Source: Chitinophaga agri
GTDB lineage: Bacteria; Bacteroidota; Bacteroidia; Chitinophagales; Chitinophagaceae
Length of the DNA stretch: 64,000 bases
Direction of reading: 5' to 3'
NCBI RefSeq assembly: GCF_010093065.1
Contig: NZ_CP048113.1
Coordinates: forward strand, 6,156,001 to 6,220,000
The position numbers were made by a program, and so were the translations under genes. Shown piece by piece: positions 43,271-53,900 of the stretch. Position 1 is the stretch's first letter, and each line of letters starts with the position of its first letter. The notes under the pieces were generated by a model, which worked only from the letters and a program-made list of their open reading frames with translations, ran no database searches and had not been told where the DNA came from.

Positions 43271-46200
43271 ATGAGAAGATTACTGATCTTTTTATCGCTA
43301 TTCCTATGCGTATACATGAGTGTATCCGCCCAGGATAAACAGGCGGTATCAGGTACTATCAGAGACGCAGAAGGTAATCCACTGCCTGGCATTACGGTCC
43401 TCGAGAAAGGCACTAAAAACGGCGCACTTACAGATGCTGCCGGTTCCTTCAGATTTCAGGTCAACCCCAAATCTGTGCTGGTATTTTCCGGAATCGGATT
43501 TATCACACAGGAAATAGCTTTAAATGGCAATGGTTCTCTTAATGTGAGCATGGCTGTAGATAACAAGAACCTCGGTGAAGTAGTTGTAACGGCATTGGGT
43601 ATCAAACGTGAAAAGAAAACACTGGGTTACGCGCTGCAGGAAGTAGGTGGTGAACAACTGGTAGCCGCAAGAGAATCTAACCTGGCTAATGCCTTTACCG
43701 GTAAAGTAGCTGGTTTACAGGTATTACGTTCCAGTAACGGTCCTGCTGGTTCCACCAAAATTAACCTGCGTGGTAACAACTCACTGACAGGTACTAACCA
43801 GCCCCTGATCGTAGTGGATGGTATTCCACTGGATAACTTCACTGGTGCTACGAACAACGACTACTGGAACCCATCTAAAGACATGGGTAACGGTCTGGCA
43901 GATATCAACCCTGATGATATTGAATCTATGTCAGTGCTGAAAGGCCCTTCTGCTGCTGCACTGTACGGTTCCCGTGCTGGTAATGGTGTTATCCTCATTA
44001 CTACCAAAACAGGTAAAAAACAGAAAGGTGCTGGTATCACCTATACTTCCCAGGTAGGTTTCTCCGAAATCTTCGCAACGCCTGACAGACAAAACACTTT
44101 TGCACAGGGTGCTGAAGGTGTTTTCCAACCAGAAGGTACGAGCAGCTGGGGACCAGCTATCGCAGGCCAGAGCGTTACTGACTGGTCTGGTAAACAAGTA
44201 AACCTGCAGTCATATGATAACGTGAAGAATTATTTTGACAAAGGGTTTAACTTTAAGAATACGATCTCTTTCCAGCAACAGGTAAGTGAAGGTACTTCCA
44301 TCTATACTTCCATTACGCACCTGACTGACAAAGGTATTATCCCGGGTGCAAAATTAAATCGTACTAACCTGACTGCCCGTGCAGTATCGCGTTTTGGTGC
44401 TAACAAACGCTGGACAAGCGATACCAAGGTTCAGTACATCAATTCAAGAGCAAATAACCGTCCGCAGAATGGTGATAATACCAGCAACGTATTCCGTACG
44501 ATCTACATGCTGCCTGTAAACATCGATATCAGAGACTTCAGTGCGGCAAAAAGAGACAATGGTAAAATGTTATGGTATGGTTCCGGTAATGCGGTAAACC
44601 CATACTGGAGCAAACTGTATGACCTGAATGAAGACATCAGAGATCGTTTCCTGATGACGGGTTCATTAAAATATGACTTTACTTCCTGGCTGAATGCAGA
44701 GTTAAAAGCAGGTGCTGATATCTACGGTACTAATGCAGAAGCAAAACGTTACGCAGGTAGCCCTTCTCCTGCAAACGGAAGCTACAGCCGCAGCAAAGAG
44801 ACTTTCTCTGAGGTGAACTACAGTGCATTGCTCTCTGCCCGTAAAGACAACGTGTTCGGTAAACTGGGTGGTGCGATCACCGCTGGTGGTAACCTCATGA
44901 AACAACAGCGTGACCGTCTGGATGCAAGTGTTGGTGAACTGCAGATCCCTGACTTCTTTTTCCTGAACAACGGTAAATCTAATCCAAGCATTACACCGTC
45001 TTCTTCTGAAAAGAAAATCAACTCAGTATATGGTACTATCGGTGTAAACTGGGATGCTTACTGGTTTGTAGACGTAACACTGCGTAACGACTGGTCTTCT
45101 GCGCTGAGCAAAGCAAACAGATCTTACTTCTATCCGTCTTTCAGTACTTCCCTGATTGTGACTGATATGATCAGCCGCCTGGGTGGTGAAGTGCCTACCT
45201 GGATCTCTTATGGTAAAGTACGTGCATCTTATGCACAGGTTGGTAATGACCTCGCACCATACAGCCTGTACAATACCTATGAAGTAAGTAAAGACCCTAA
45301 CGGTAATACTGTTGTAAAAAGAAAGAACATTCTGTTCGATCCGAACGTAAGAAGTGAGTTGATCAAATCTGCGGAAATTGGTGCTGAACTGAAACTCTTC
45401 AACAACCGTCTGAGTGTAGATTTCGCATGGTATAAAACCAACGCTACCCGTCAGCTGATCGACCTGCCAATGGACCCACTGAGTGGCTATTCCAGCAAAA
45501 AGATCAACGCGGGCGATATCGAGAACAAGGGTATTGAGCTGATGCTGAATGCACGTGTCGTAGATAATCCAAAAGGTTTATCATGGGACCTGGGTGCTAA
45601 CTTCTCTAAAAACAAGAACACAGTTAATGAGATCGCACCAGGTATCGAACTGTATTCTTTAGGTGGATTTGACGATGTGCAGATCTATGCTAAAGCTGGT
45701 GAGAAATACGGTGAGATCTATGGTACTGCTTTCCAACGCGTAACTGACGCAAATAGCCCTGCTTACGGTAAGATGATCGTGAATGCAAGTGGTTATCCAT
45801 TAGCAACCGCTGGTAAAGTGAAACTAGGTAATCAGCAGCCAGATGCTATGCTGGGTATCACCAACACCTTCTACTATAAAAACCTGTCACTGGGCTTCCA
45901 GGTAGATGGTCGTTTCGGAGGTAAAATGTTCTCTGGATCCCTGTCTGGTTTACAAAGAGCTGGTGCCGCTGCAGAGACAGTTGTAAATGGCAAACGTGAT
46001 GATATTATCGTGGATGGTGTGATCTTCAACGATGTAACTAAAGCATACGATCAGAACACAGTTGCTGTAAGACCAGAACAATACTGGGCAAATGCACTGA
46101 ATGGTACTAACGTAGGTATCGTTGAGAACAACCTGTACGATGCATCTAACATCCGTCTGAGAAATCTGAACATCAGCTACAACCTGCCTTCTAAATTCCT

Positions 46201-46387
46201 TTCAAGAACACTTGTACAGAGAGCCAGTGTAGGTCTCTCCTGTAACAACGTTTGGCTGATCTCCAGTCACATGAAAGGTATAGATCCGGAGTCTGTATAT
46301 GCAACCAACACAAACGCGATAGGATTTGAAGCGGGTAGCGCACCTACTTCACGCACTTTCCTGTTCAATGTATCTGTTAGTTTCTAA
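43271..46387 (+). CDS. SusC/RagA-family TonB-linked outer-membrane transporter (pair 3)
   Basis: This 1038-residue protein has a signal peptide (MRRLLIFLSLFLCVYMSVSA), a carboxypeptidase-regulatory-like domain (VSGTIRDAEGNPLPGITVL), the hallmark EVVVTALGIKREKK, plug motifs (KINLRGNNSLTGTNQPLIV; LKGPSAAALYGSRAGNGVIL) and a barrel. It has no STN domain; control is more likely by the LacI-type regulator upstream. It heads a module of SusC, SusD, thioredoxin-like protein and copper monooxygenase. The next SusC (50903) heads a similar module. Confidence 0.95.
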   Translation: MRRLLIFLSLFLCVYMSVSAQDKQAVSGTIRDAEGNPLPGITVLEKGTKNGALTDAAGSFRFQVNPKSVLVFSGIGFITQEIALNGNGSLNVSMAVDNKNLGEVVVTALGIKREKKTLGYALQEVGGEQLVAARESNLANAFTGKVAGLQVLRSSNGPAGSTKINLRGNNSLTGTNQPLIVVDGIPLDNFTGATNNDYWNPSKDMGNGLADINPDDIESMSVLKGPSAAALYGSRAGNGVILITTKTGKKQKGAGITYTSQVGFSEIFATPDRQNTFAQGAEGVFQPEGTSSWGPAIAGQSVTDWSGKQVNLQSYDNVKNYFDKGFNFKNTISFQQQVSEGTSIYTSITHLTDKGIIPGAKLNRTNLTARAVSRFGANKRWTSDTKVQYINSRANNRPQNGDNTSNVFRTIYMLPVNIDIRDFSAAKRDNGKMLWYGSGNAVNPYWSKLYDLNEDIRDRFLMTGSLKYDFTSWLNAELKAGADIYGTNAEAKRYAGSPSPANGSYSRSKETFSEVNYSALLSARKDNVFGKLGGAITAGGNLMKQQRDRLDASVGELQIPDFFFLNNGKSNPSITPSSSEKKINSVYGTIGVNWDAYWFVDVTLRNDWSSALSKANRSYFYPSFSTSLIVTDMISRLGGEVPTWISYGKVRASYAQVGNDLAPYSLYNTYEVSKDPNGNTVVKRKNILFDPNVRSELIKSAEIGAELKLFNNRLSVDFAWYKTNATRQLIDLPMDPLSGYSSKKINAGDIENKGIELMLNARVVDNPKGLSWDLGANFSKNKNTVNEIAPGIELYSLGGFDDVQIYAKAGEKYGEIYGTAFQRVTDANSPAYGKMIVNASGYPLATAGKVKLGNQQPDAMLGITNTFYYKNLSLGFQVDGRFGGKMFSGSLSGLQRAGAAAETVVNGKRDDIIVDGVIFNDVTKAYDQNTVAVRPEQYWANALNGTNVGIVENNLYDASNIRLRNLNISYNLPSKFLSRTLVQRASVGLSCNNVWLISSHMKGIDPESVYATNTNAIGFEAGSAPTSRTFLFNVSVSF

Positions 46388-46406
46388 TTGCTGAAAAAAA
46401 GAATTT

Positions 46407-48299
46407 ATGAAAAGTATAATAAAGAGTGCTTGTATATTAATGGCCGGTAGCATGCTGTTTCAGTCATGTTCCAAATTCGAGGAGATTAATAATGATCCGA
46501 ATTCCGCAAACGAAAATCAGGTAGAAGTTGAATATGCCATCAATGGTTCCATTACAGGAGCACAGATGAATCCGGATGTGGCAGAACGTTCCTTCGTACT
46601 TTACTGGAAGACCGCAGGTCGTCAGCACAGACAGGGCGGTTTATCAAGCGGTGGCTATGATGATGGCTGGACAACAGCATATTACAACCAGGTATCTGGC
46701 TGGCTGAATGGTGTAAACCTGGCCGTGCAACTGGCGGAATCAAGAATTGCCAATAACACAGCGAAACCTCATACAAAAAACCTGTTGCAGGTAGCACGTA
46801 TCTGGAGGGCTTATCTGCTGAGTGAAGCATCTGATAACTTTGGACCAATGCCGATAGAAGGCTTCCAGGGTGTGAATCCTCAGTTTGTGAGTGTTAAGGA
46901 TGTGTATTATTACGCACTGAAAGAATTAACTGAAGCAGTTGCGGCGATCGATGAGTCTATTGCGAATGCAGATGGACTGAGCAGCTTTGATCCTGCATTT
47001 GGTTATAACTACAACAAATGGAAACGTTATGCTAACTCGCTGCGTATGCGTTTGGCAATGCGTTTATCAGAAGTAGATGCACAAAAAGCAAAGACTGAGT
47101 TTGAAGCAGCAGCGGCAAGTGGCTTGCTGATCACAGATGCTGATCATACATTTAAAGTACAGGAAAAACCAGGATGGGATGACCTGACGGGTGTCATGAG
47201 CCGTGAGTGGAATGCGCAGTTACTGTCTGCCACACTGAACAACCTGTATATTGGTCTGGGAGGCGTTACTTCTGAGCAACTGTTACCAGATTCGCTGCAT
47301 TCCCATATTAAGCCAGCAAATTATATCGGTCTGAAGTTTGCAGATCATATGGCATCTATGAGTAATGAGCCAACCATTGGATACTGGTTTGATGGTTTAC
47401 ATGCGGTGATCGACCCACGTGCTTACAAAACCTTCATTATTCCTGGTCAGTTCAATAATCCTGATTTCTCTCCGTATCCAACTTATACCAATGATGCGAA
47501 AACTGTAAAACGCAACATGGATGGTTATGGTGAGGTAGATGCATCATTTACCTGGAATGCCGCTACAACAGGTGACTGGGGTACAAAAGGAGCGAAAAAC
47601 TTCCTGTATACTTACCCAGGTACGAACCCTCGTCTGGCACAACGTTTCAGGAACAGCACTTCACAACGTATCTTCTTCGGACCATGGGAAACCTATTTCC
47701 TGCTGGCTGAAGGTGCTGTGAGAGGCTGGGCTACACCAGTAGCAGCACAGGCCGCGTACGAAACAGGTATTGCAAAGAGTTTCGAATACTGGGGCGTAAC
47801 AGATTATCTGTCTGCCTACCTGACTTCCGATTCATACAATAACGCGGGTACTTCTGTAAGATGGACACATACAGCAGAACCAGGTGCGTCTCATACAATG
47901 AATTATATTGATGCTTACACCAAGGCGCCAGGTACAGCGAATATCCTGTATCCTTCCAATACCCTGTATAAAGCAGGTGCTGTGAAGAATGACGCGTTGA
48001 CCAAGATCATCACACAGAAATTCATTGCTCAGGTGCCATGGTTACCACTGGAAGCATGGAATGATCAGCGCAGACTGGGCCTGCCATTCTATGAGAATCC
48101 GGCTATTGAGCGTCCGCTGCCAAATCTGCCAGGACTGACGGCGAGCAATTACATGACCAGTGATATTAAGTTCTTCCCACAGCGTATCAGATACCCAAGC
48201 AGCCTGGCTAACAGCAATGCGGCCGGTTATGAGCAGGCAGTATCACTCCTCGGAGGAGCAGATGCTGTACTGACACCGCTCTGGTGGGCTAAACACTAA
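46407..48299 (+). CDS. SusD/RagB-family outer-membrane lipoprotein, long form (pair 3)
   Basis: This 630-residue lipoprotein has the signal LMAGSMLFQSC with lipid cysteine followed by SKFEEINNDPNSAN, and ends TPLWWAKH. It is about 100 residues longer than the other three SusD proteins here; the extra sequence lies in the C-terminal half and may form extra ligand-binding loops. It lies 19 bp after SusC pair 3 and is followed by a strong terminator. Confidence 0.93.
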   Translation: MKSIIKSACILMAGSMLFQSCSKFEEINNDPNSANENQVEVEYAINGSITGAQMNPDVAERSFVLYWKTAGRQHRQGGLSSGGYDDGWTTAYYNQVSGWLNGVNLAVQLAESRIANNTAKPHTKNLLQVARIWRAYLLSEASDNFGPMPIEGFQGVNPQFVSVKDVYYYALKELTEAVAAIDESIANADGLSSFDPAFGYNYNKWKRYANSLRMRLAMRLSEVDAQKAKTEFEAAAASGLLITDADHTFKVQEKPGWDDLTGVMSREWNAQLLSATLNNLYIGLGGVTSEQLLPDSLHSHIKPANYIGLKFADHMASMSNEPTIGYWFDGLHAVIDPRAYKTFIIPGQFNNPDFSPYPTYTNDAKTVKRNMDGYGEVDASFTWNAATTGDWGTKGAKNFLYTYPGTNPRLAQRFRNSTSQRIFFGPWETYFLLAEGAVRGWATPVAAQAAYETGIAKSFEYWGVTDYLSAYLTSDSYNNAGTSVRWTHTAEPGASHTMNYIDAYTKAPGTANILYPSNTLYKAGAVKNDALTKIITQKFIAQVPWLPLEAWNDQRRLGLPFYENPAIERPLPNLPGLTASNYMTSDIKFFPQRIRYPSSLANSNAAGYEQAVSLLGGADAVLTPLWWAKH

Positions 48300-48315
48300 A
48301 AATATAATTTAGCAC

Positions 48316-48356
48316 AATAAAAAAGCCTCATGCTCGTTGCATGGGGCTTTTTTATT
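48316..48356 (+). terminator. Strong intrinsic terminator after SusD pair 3
   Basis: An 18-bp stem (AATAAAAAAGCCTCATGC against its complement, one G-U pair) with loop TCGTT, ending in a run of T. It separates the SusC/SusD genes from the downstream redoxin and monooxygenase genes. Confidence 0.9.
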
Positions 48357-48508
48357 ACATGTTTTAATTGTATCTTGCCCAGACGTGAAAAACTAAGGAA
48401 TAGTCAACCGGATCATCTTAATTTCTATGGAAGCCTGAGTACCAGTCATACCTACTCTGCATCTTCATTGACGATCTGATGTGCTGTTATGAGAAAACGA
48501 AAGTCACT

Positions 48509-49084
48509 ATGCCTAAAAAATTTGTGTGGGTCCTGTTATTTGGGCTGCTATCCTTACAAACCATTACGACACAACTGATAGCCAGCACCGGAGAGAACAC
48601 AGGCGGAAGATTAAAAGATTATAAGGGAAAGTTGCATACTATAAAGCCGAAGGGAAAAGCAGTGGTCTATCTGTTTCTTTCTCCGGAATGTCCGTTGTGT
48701 AAAAACTATGCACCGGTGTTACAGGCATTGCAAAAAAAATATCCTGAGGTGCAGTTCTACGGGATCGTTAGTGGTAAGACATTTACCAGAGCGCTGGTTG
48801 GCGAATACGCGAAAGATTATAAGATCACTTTTCCGATACTGATGGATCCTGATAAACAGGTAGCTGAGTATATGAGAGCGACCGTTACACCTGAAGCTTT
48901 GCTGATAGGAGAGAACGGAAAGGAATATTACCGCGGCCTGATAGACGACTGGGTAACTGGTTTAGGTACCAAGCGTGCAAAGGCGAGCAGGAAATACCTG
49001 GAGCTGGCAATAGAGAACCTGTTGTCCGGAAGTGAGTTGACTTATTCGACACAACCTATTGGTTGTCTTATCAGTAATTATTAA
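48509..49084 (+). CDS. Secreted thioredoxin-like redoxin
   Basis: The ATG at 48509 gives a 191-residue protein with a signal peptide (MPKKFVWVLLFGLLSLQTIT). An upstream ATG at 48479 would add ten residues that spoil the signal. The fold is thioredoxin/AhpC-like, with redox motif CPLC in LFLSPECPLCKNYAP and the cis-proline region ATVTPEALLI. It ends with STQPIGCLI, a tail I associate with redoxins fused to cytochrome c/copper monooxygenase proteins in other bacteria. Here the partner is the separate gene 22 bp downstream. It may keep cysteines or copper of that enzyme reduced. Confidence 0.82.
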   Translation: MPKKFVWVLLFGLLSLQTITTQLIASTGENTGGRLKDYKGKLHTIKPKGKAVVYLFLSPECPLCKNYAPVLQALQKKYPEVQFYGIVSGKTFTRALVGEYAKDYKITFPILMDPDKQVAEYMRATVTPEALLIGENGKEYYRGLIDDWVTGLGTKRAKASRKYLELAIENLLSGSELTYSTQPIGCLISNY

Positions 49085-49106
49085 TCAATACGCCAATCAG
49101 GTGAGT

Positions 49107-50432
49107 ATGCAGTGCAGGGTTGTCATCACATTACTTGTGATATTTTTATGGAGGATACAGGGTGCTTCGGCACAGAAAATAACGTGGAATCAGCACATTG
49201 CGCCGATCATTCACGCGAACTGTACACCCTGTCATAAGAAAGGAGATGCAGCACCATTTGAACTGGTGACTTATGATGATGTGGCCAAACGTGCCACGTT
49301 TATAAAACAGGTTACCCAAAGCCGGTACATGCCCCCATGGAAAGCGGATAGTCATTATGCCAGTTTTGCCAACGAGAGAAGATTGAAAGATGAGGAGATC
49401 GCTATGATCGCTGAATGGGCTGACAATAAAATGCCGAAGGGGAAAGAAGTGGCGGGACAGCCCGAACATTTCCTGGAGGGAACGCACTATCATCGTAAGC
49501 CTGATACGGTATTGCAGATGCCGCGTGCGTTTCATATCAAGGGCGACAACAAGGAACGGTTCATTGTATACAAGATACCGTATGAGATGGCGCAGGATAT
49601 GAATGTGGAAGCAATAGAATTTGTGTCTAATAACCGGAAGGTGATCCATCATGCGAACTATGAGATCGATGCCGTGCCTGATCTGGACATTTACGCAGGA
49701 ACAGATTATATCAACCTGACAGAAGATGACCGGGAAAAGTACATTCAGTATGTTCCTTTCCGGCAGCACATGATCTATTATGGAGGATGGATACCCGGAG
49801 CCACCTGTGAATCCTACCCTAAGAACATTGGCTGGATCCTGCCGAAACGTGGTGTCATCTTGCTCACTTTGCATTATGCACCAGTAGGAAAAGACGAAGA
49901 TAATATCAGTGGCATTCAGCTGTTTTTCACCAAAACGCCTGTAAAGAGGGAGATCAGAGCAGTGAGTTTCGGATCAGGCGGAGTAGGGCAGAAGGACATT
50001 GATCCCTACTTTTATATACCAGCGGATGCAGTAAAAACCTTCCGTTTGAAAGTTACAGTGCCTGAAGATCAATCAATTATGTATGTGTGGCCACATATGC
50101 ATTATATTGGAAAGACATTTAAGGCGTTTGGCGTTACACCCACCGGAGACACTGTTAAAATGGTATCAGTAACGGACTGGAGTTATAACTGGCAGGAGGT
50201 CTACTGGTATTCAAAGTTGTTAAAGTTGCCCAAGGGTACGGTCATCCATATAGAGGCGACATACGACAATACCGCTGCTAACCCGGCTAACCCATCGTCG
50301 CCACCACGGCTGATCTACTCCAGTGGAGATATGAAATCGACAGATGAGATGCTGACCTTAGTGATGCTTTATCTTACGTATGAGAAAGAAGACGAAACAA
50401 TTTCCCTGAAAAATGAAAACATTATGAAATAA
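49107..50432 (+). CDS. Cytochrome c / PHM-type copper monooxygenase (copy 1)
   Basis: Starting at 49107 the product has 441 residues and a signal peptide (MQCRVVITLLVIFLWRIQGA). Residues 25-115 carry one haem c site, CTPCH (39-43), with a likely distal methionine in YMPPW. The rest matches copper type II ascorbate-dependent monooxygenases: His181-His182, His256 (LHYAPVGK), HMH at 330-332 and Met415 in TDEML, which together supply all six ligands of the two-copper PHM/DBM site. It should hydroxylate a C-H bond outside the cytoplasm with electrons passing through the haem. The substrate is unknown. It is 22 bp after the redoxin. Confidence 0.82.
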   Translation: MQCRVVITLLVIFLWRIQGASAQKITWNQHIAPIIHANCTPCHKKGDAAPFELVTYDDVAKRATFIKQVTQSRYMPPWKADSHYASFANERRLKDEEIAMIAEWADNKMPKGKEVAGQPEHFLEGTHYHRKPDTVLQMPRAFHIKGDNKERFIVYKIPYEMAQDMNVEAIEFVSNNRKVIHHANYEIDAVPDLDIYAGTDYINLTEDDREKYIQYVPFRQHMIYYGGWIPGATCESYPKNIGWILPKRGVILLTLHYAPVGKDEDNISGIQLFFTKTPVKREIRAVSFGSGGVGQKDIDPYFYIPADAVKTFRLKVTVPEDQSIMYVWPHMHYIGKTFKAFGVTPTGDTVKMVSVTDWSYNWQEVYWYSKLLKLPKGTVIHIEATYDNTAANPANPSSPPRLIYSSGDMKSTDEMLTLVMLYLTYEKEDETISLKNENIMK

Positions 50433-50902
50433 GGTGTAATACTATTTTATTATTTCATTGTGTAAAATTCTCGTTTTAACCTGATTGTTAACAGGAACAC
50501 AAAAATCTGTTAAATCTTTCTTGTTGTTTCTGTTTTTATTTTTTAGCTTGGCATTCGAAAGAAAAATAAGAATATTATTTAATGTGTGAATTTGAGGAAA
50601 GCGAGAAAATAAATTAGGGACATGTAGAACAGTGGGAAGTATCAACAATGGAGGTAACTGGAATAAATACACCTATGCCGAATTATTTATCCCAGGTTAC
50701 CGTTTCGTAAGCTAATCATTGTAAGAAGAAGGAAACTGTGTTAGGCGGTATAACGAATCTGCTTTTTTTATCTCAGCATTGCAAGTAAATTTTTATGAAG
50801 GAACATAACAATGTAACCTCTTAATGGGAGAGGTGTATCTATACCTGTGTGTTTCATCTCGGACTAAACAAAACATAATAAACTAAAATCCAAAAGAAAG
50901 CT
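50433..50902. other. Control region of SusC pair 4, no gene
   Basis: This 470-bp AT-rich stretch has no credible gene. It contains the imperfect palindrome AGGTGTATCTATACCT near 50830 and ends in an A-rich leader just before SusC. I see neither an exact TAnnTTTG box nor a clear terminator for the preceding monooxygenase. Confidence 0.5.
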
Positions 50903-53900
50903 ATGCGAAGATCTCTCTTAGTGTGTACATTGCTTTTCTTATGCTGCTGCTTTACTGCGTTGGCACAGACTAAGATAGCGGTGACGGGAACTATCAAAGA
51001 TGCCAAGGGCACTCCTCTCCCTGGCGTAACCGTTAAAGAAAAGGGCGCTTCCAATGGCGCAATGTCAAATCCGGACGGAAGCTTCAAACTGTCAGTGCCA
51101 GGTGAAGCAACGCTGGTGATTTCGTATGTAGGGTTTGTTTCCCAGGAAATTCCAGTTGCAGGTAAAACATCTATCAATGTTACACTGCAGGAAGACAACA
51201 AAAACCTGAACGAGGTAGTTGTAACCGCGTTAGGTATTAAAAGAGAAACACGTGCACTCGGTTATGCAGTAAGCACTGTGAGTTCTAAAGATTTAACTCA
51301 GACTGCCAGCCCAACCATCGGTTCTGCATTGTATGGTAAAGCTGCAGGTGTGAAGATCGTTACTGCTCCAGGTGGTGCTGGTGGTGCGGTTTCTGTACAG
51401 ATCAGAGGTGTATCTTCTATCGGTCTGAACACACAGCCACTGTACGTAATTGACGGTGTGCCTATGAGAAACTTCAGCAACCCTGCGCAGAACTCCTTCG
51501 GTACCAGCAATGGTCGTATCGATGGTAACGGTGCGAATGACCTCAACCCTGAGGACATCGAGAGCCTGACCATCCTGAAAGGTGCGAGTGCAACTGCACT
51601 GTACGGTTCTGAAGCAACCAACGGTGTAGTAGTAATCACTACCAAGAAAGGTACTAAAGGTAAAAACGGTCTGGGTGTAGAAGCTAACTACTCTTACAAC
51701 CAGGAAAGACTGGCTCAGTCTCCTGATTTCCAGAATGAATATGGTCCTGGTTACAACCCAGCGCTGAACCTGTCTGCTACTGGCGGCCAGAGTGCGGAAG
51801 GTTGGTTCACTGAGGCAAATGGTGCTCTTCACCCTTACTATAGAGCTTATGGTCAGTTCGGTGCTAAATTCGACGGCCGTGAGGTTACTTACTGGGATGG
51901 TACTAAGAGAAAGTACGAAGCTCAGAAGAACAACTACAGAGATTTCTTCCAGACTGGTTACAACTCCCAGGCTAACGTAGCGATCTCTAACGCAAATGAA
52001 AAAGGTAGCTTCCGCTTCTCTTACACCCGTATGGACTATAAGAGCATCATGCCAGGAAGTAATCTGTATAAAAACAACTTCAACTTCAATGGTTCCCTGA
52101 AGCTGCACGAGAGAGTTACTTTAGATGTAATCTCTTCTTACAACAACTTCTTCAACCATAACCGTCCAAACGTACTGAACAACGTAACTAACTCTTACGG
52201 TGGTTATTTCAGCCGTTTTGATGATATGAACGTGTACAAAACAAGATTCCAGACCAGAGATGGTTACAAATATGTTCTGTACAACAACAACAGCTATGGC
52301 CAGGAAGATAAATTCCTGTACAATATCAGAGCTAACCAGCTGATGGACTACTTCTGGGATAACCTGCGTAACAGCTACGACGAGACCCAGAACCGTTTCA
52401 TCAACAGCGCAAGCCTGAATATTAAAGTGCTGGATAACCTGAACGTTAAAGGTAGAGTAGGTGGTGACTTCACTAACCTGTACGCTGCTGATATGAGACA
52501 TAACGAGCGTCCTGCCCGTCTTGGTTATTCTGGTATGTATGCTACTGAGAACAGAAACAACAACGTATTCTACGGAGACGTTATGGCTATCTACAATCCT
52601 AAGCTGACTAAGGATCTGGATATGACCATTACCGGTGGTTATACTGCACGTAAGACCACTTACAAATATGGTAAAACACAGACACAGGGTGGTCTGGTAA
52701 GCGAAAACTGGTTCAGCATGGGTAACTCTGCTCAACAGGTACAGGCTACTTCTACCCGCGCTACTCAGTACGATAACGCTGCTTTCGGTATCCTGAACTT
52801 TGCTTATAAAGGATTCCTGTATGTAGAAGGTACTGGTCGTTATGAGTCTACCAACACACTGGCGCCTGAAGTAAACTCTTACTTCTACCCTTCATTCAAC
52901 GCTGGTTTCGTATTCTCTGATGTAGTTAAGCTGCCTAAATTCTTCAGCTATGCTAAATTAAGAGGTGCGTACGGTTTCGTGGGTAACCACCCGAACCTGT
53001 ATCAGTCTAACATCCTGTACACTCAGTATGGTGCTGTTTACAACAACAACAACCTGCTGTACCAACAGCCTAATGGTTCTGGCTTCGGTAACAACAAGCT
53101 GAAATCTGAGAAAAAGAGAGAAGCTGAGATCGGTCTGGAAACAAGACTGCTGGATAACAAGATCAGCGTAGACCTGAGCTACTATAACAACAAAGTATCT
53201 GATCAGATCCTGTACAGATCCCTGGCATTATCTAACGGTGCTTCCAGCCAGCTGGTAAACGCCGGTGATATCGCTAACTACGGTTTTGAAGCTGCGATCA
53301 GCGCTACTCCGATCGAAAGCAAAGATTTCCGTTGGACTACCCGCTTCAACTTCGCTATCAACAGAAACAAACTGGTTAGACTGCCTGATGGTCAGACTTT
53401 CCTGGATGCAACCAACCTGGATAACGCTTATGTAGTTATTCGTTCAATGGTAGGTGAGTCCCTGGGTAATATCTATATCCACCCACACAACTACGATGCG
53501 AAAGGTAACAAGATGGTAGATGAGTACGGTCTGTACACTATCAATACCAACGAATACGTTCAGGCTGGTAGCATTCTGCCTAAACTGGTTGGTGGCTTCT
53601 CTAACACCCTGAGCTATAAAAACTTCTCCCTGGACTTCACACTGGATTACCGCTTTGGTGGTAACCTGATCTCTACGCCGACCTATTATATGCTCGGTGC
53701 TGGTATGTTCGAGTCTACCCTGCAGTACAGAGATGCAGCACGTGGTGGTCTGTCTTACAACCCAGTTGGAGACGAAGCTTCTCAGGATCCAAGCAAATAC
53801 ACTTACCAACTGGCTGCTAATGGTTCTCGTCATGACGGTATGATCCTGCCAGGTACTAAAGCTGATGGTACGCCAAACGACAGAGTTATCTCTGCTGCTG

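Noticed and set aside
50442-50672. Minus-strand open frame of 76 codons before SusC pair 4
   Set aside because: Low-complexity composition rich in Asn, Leu and Lys from AT-rich DNA; no start signal or family resemblance.
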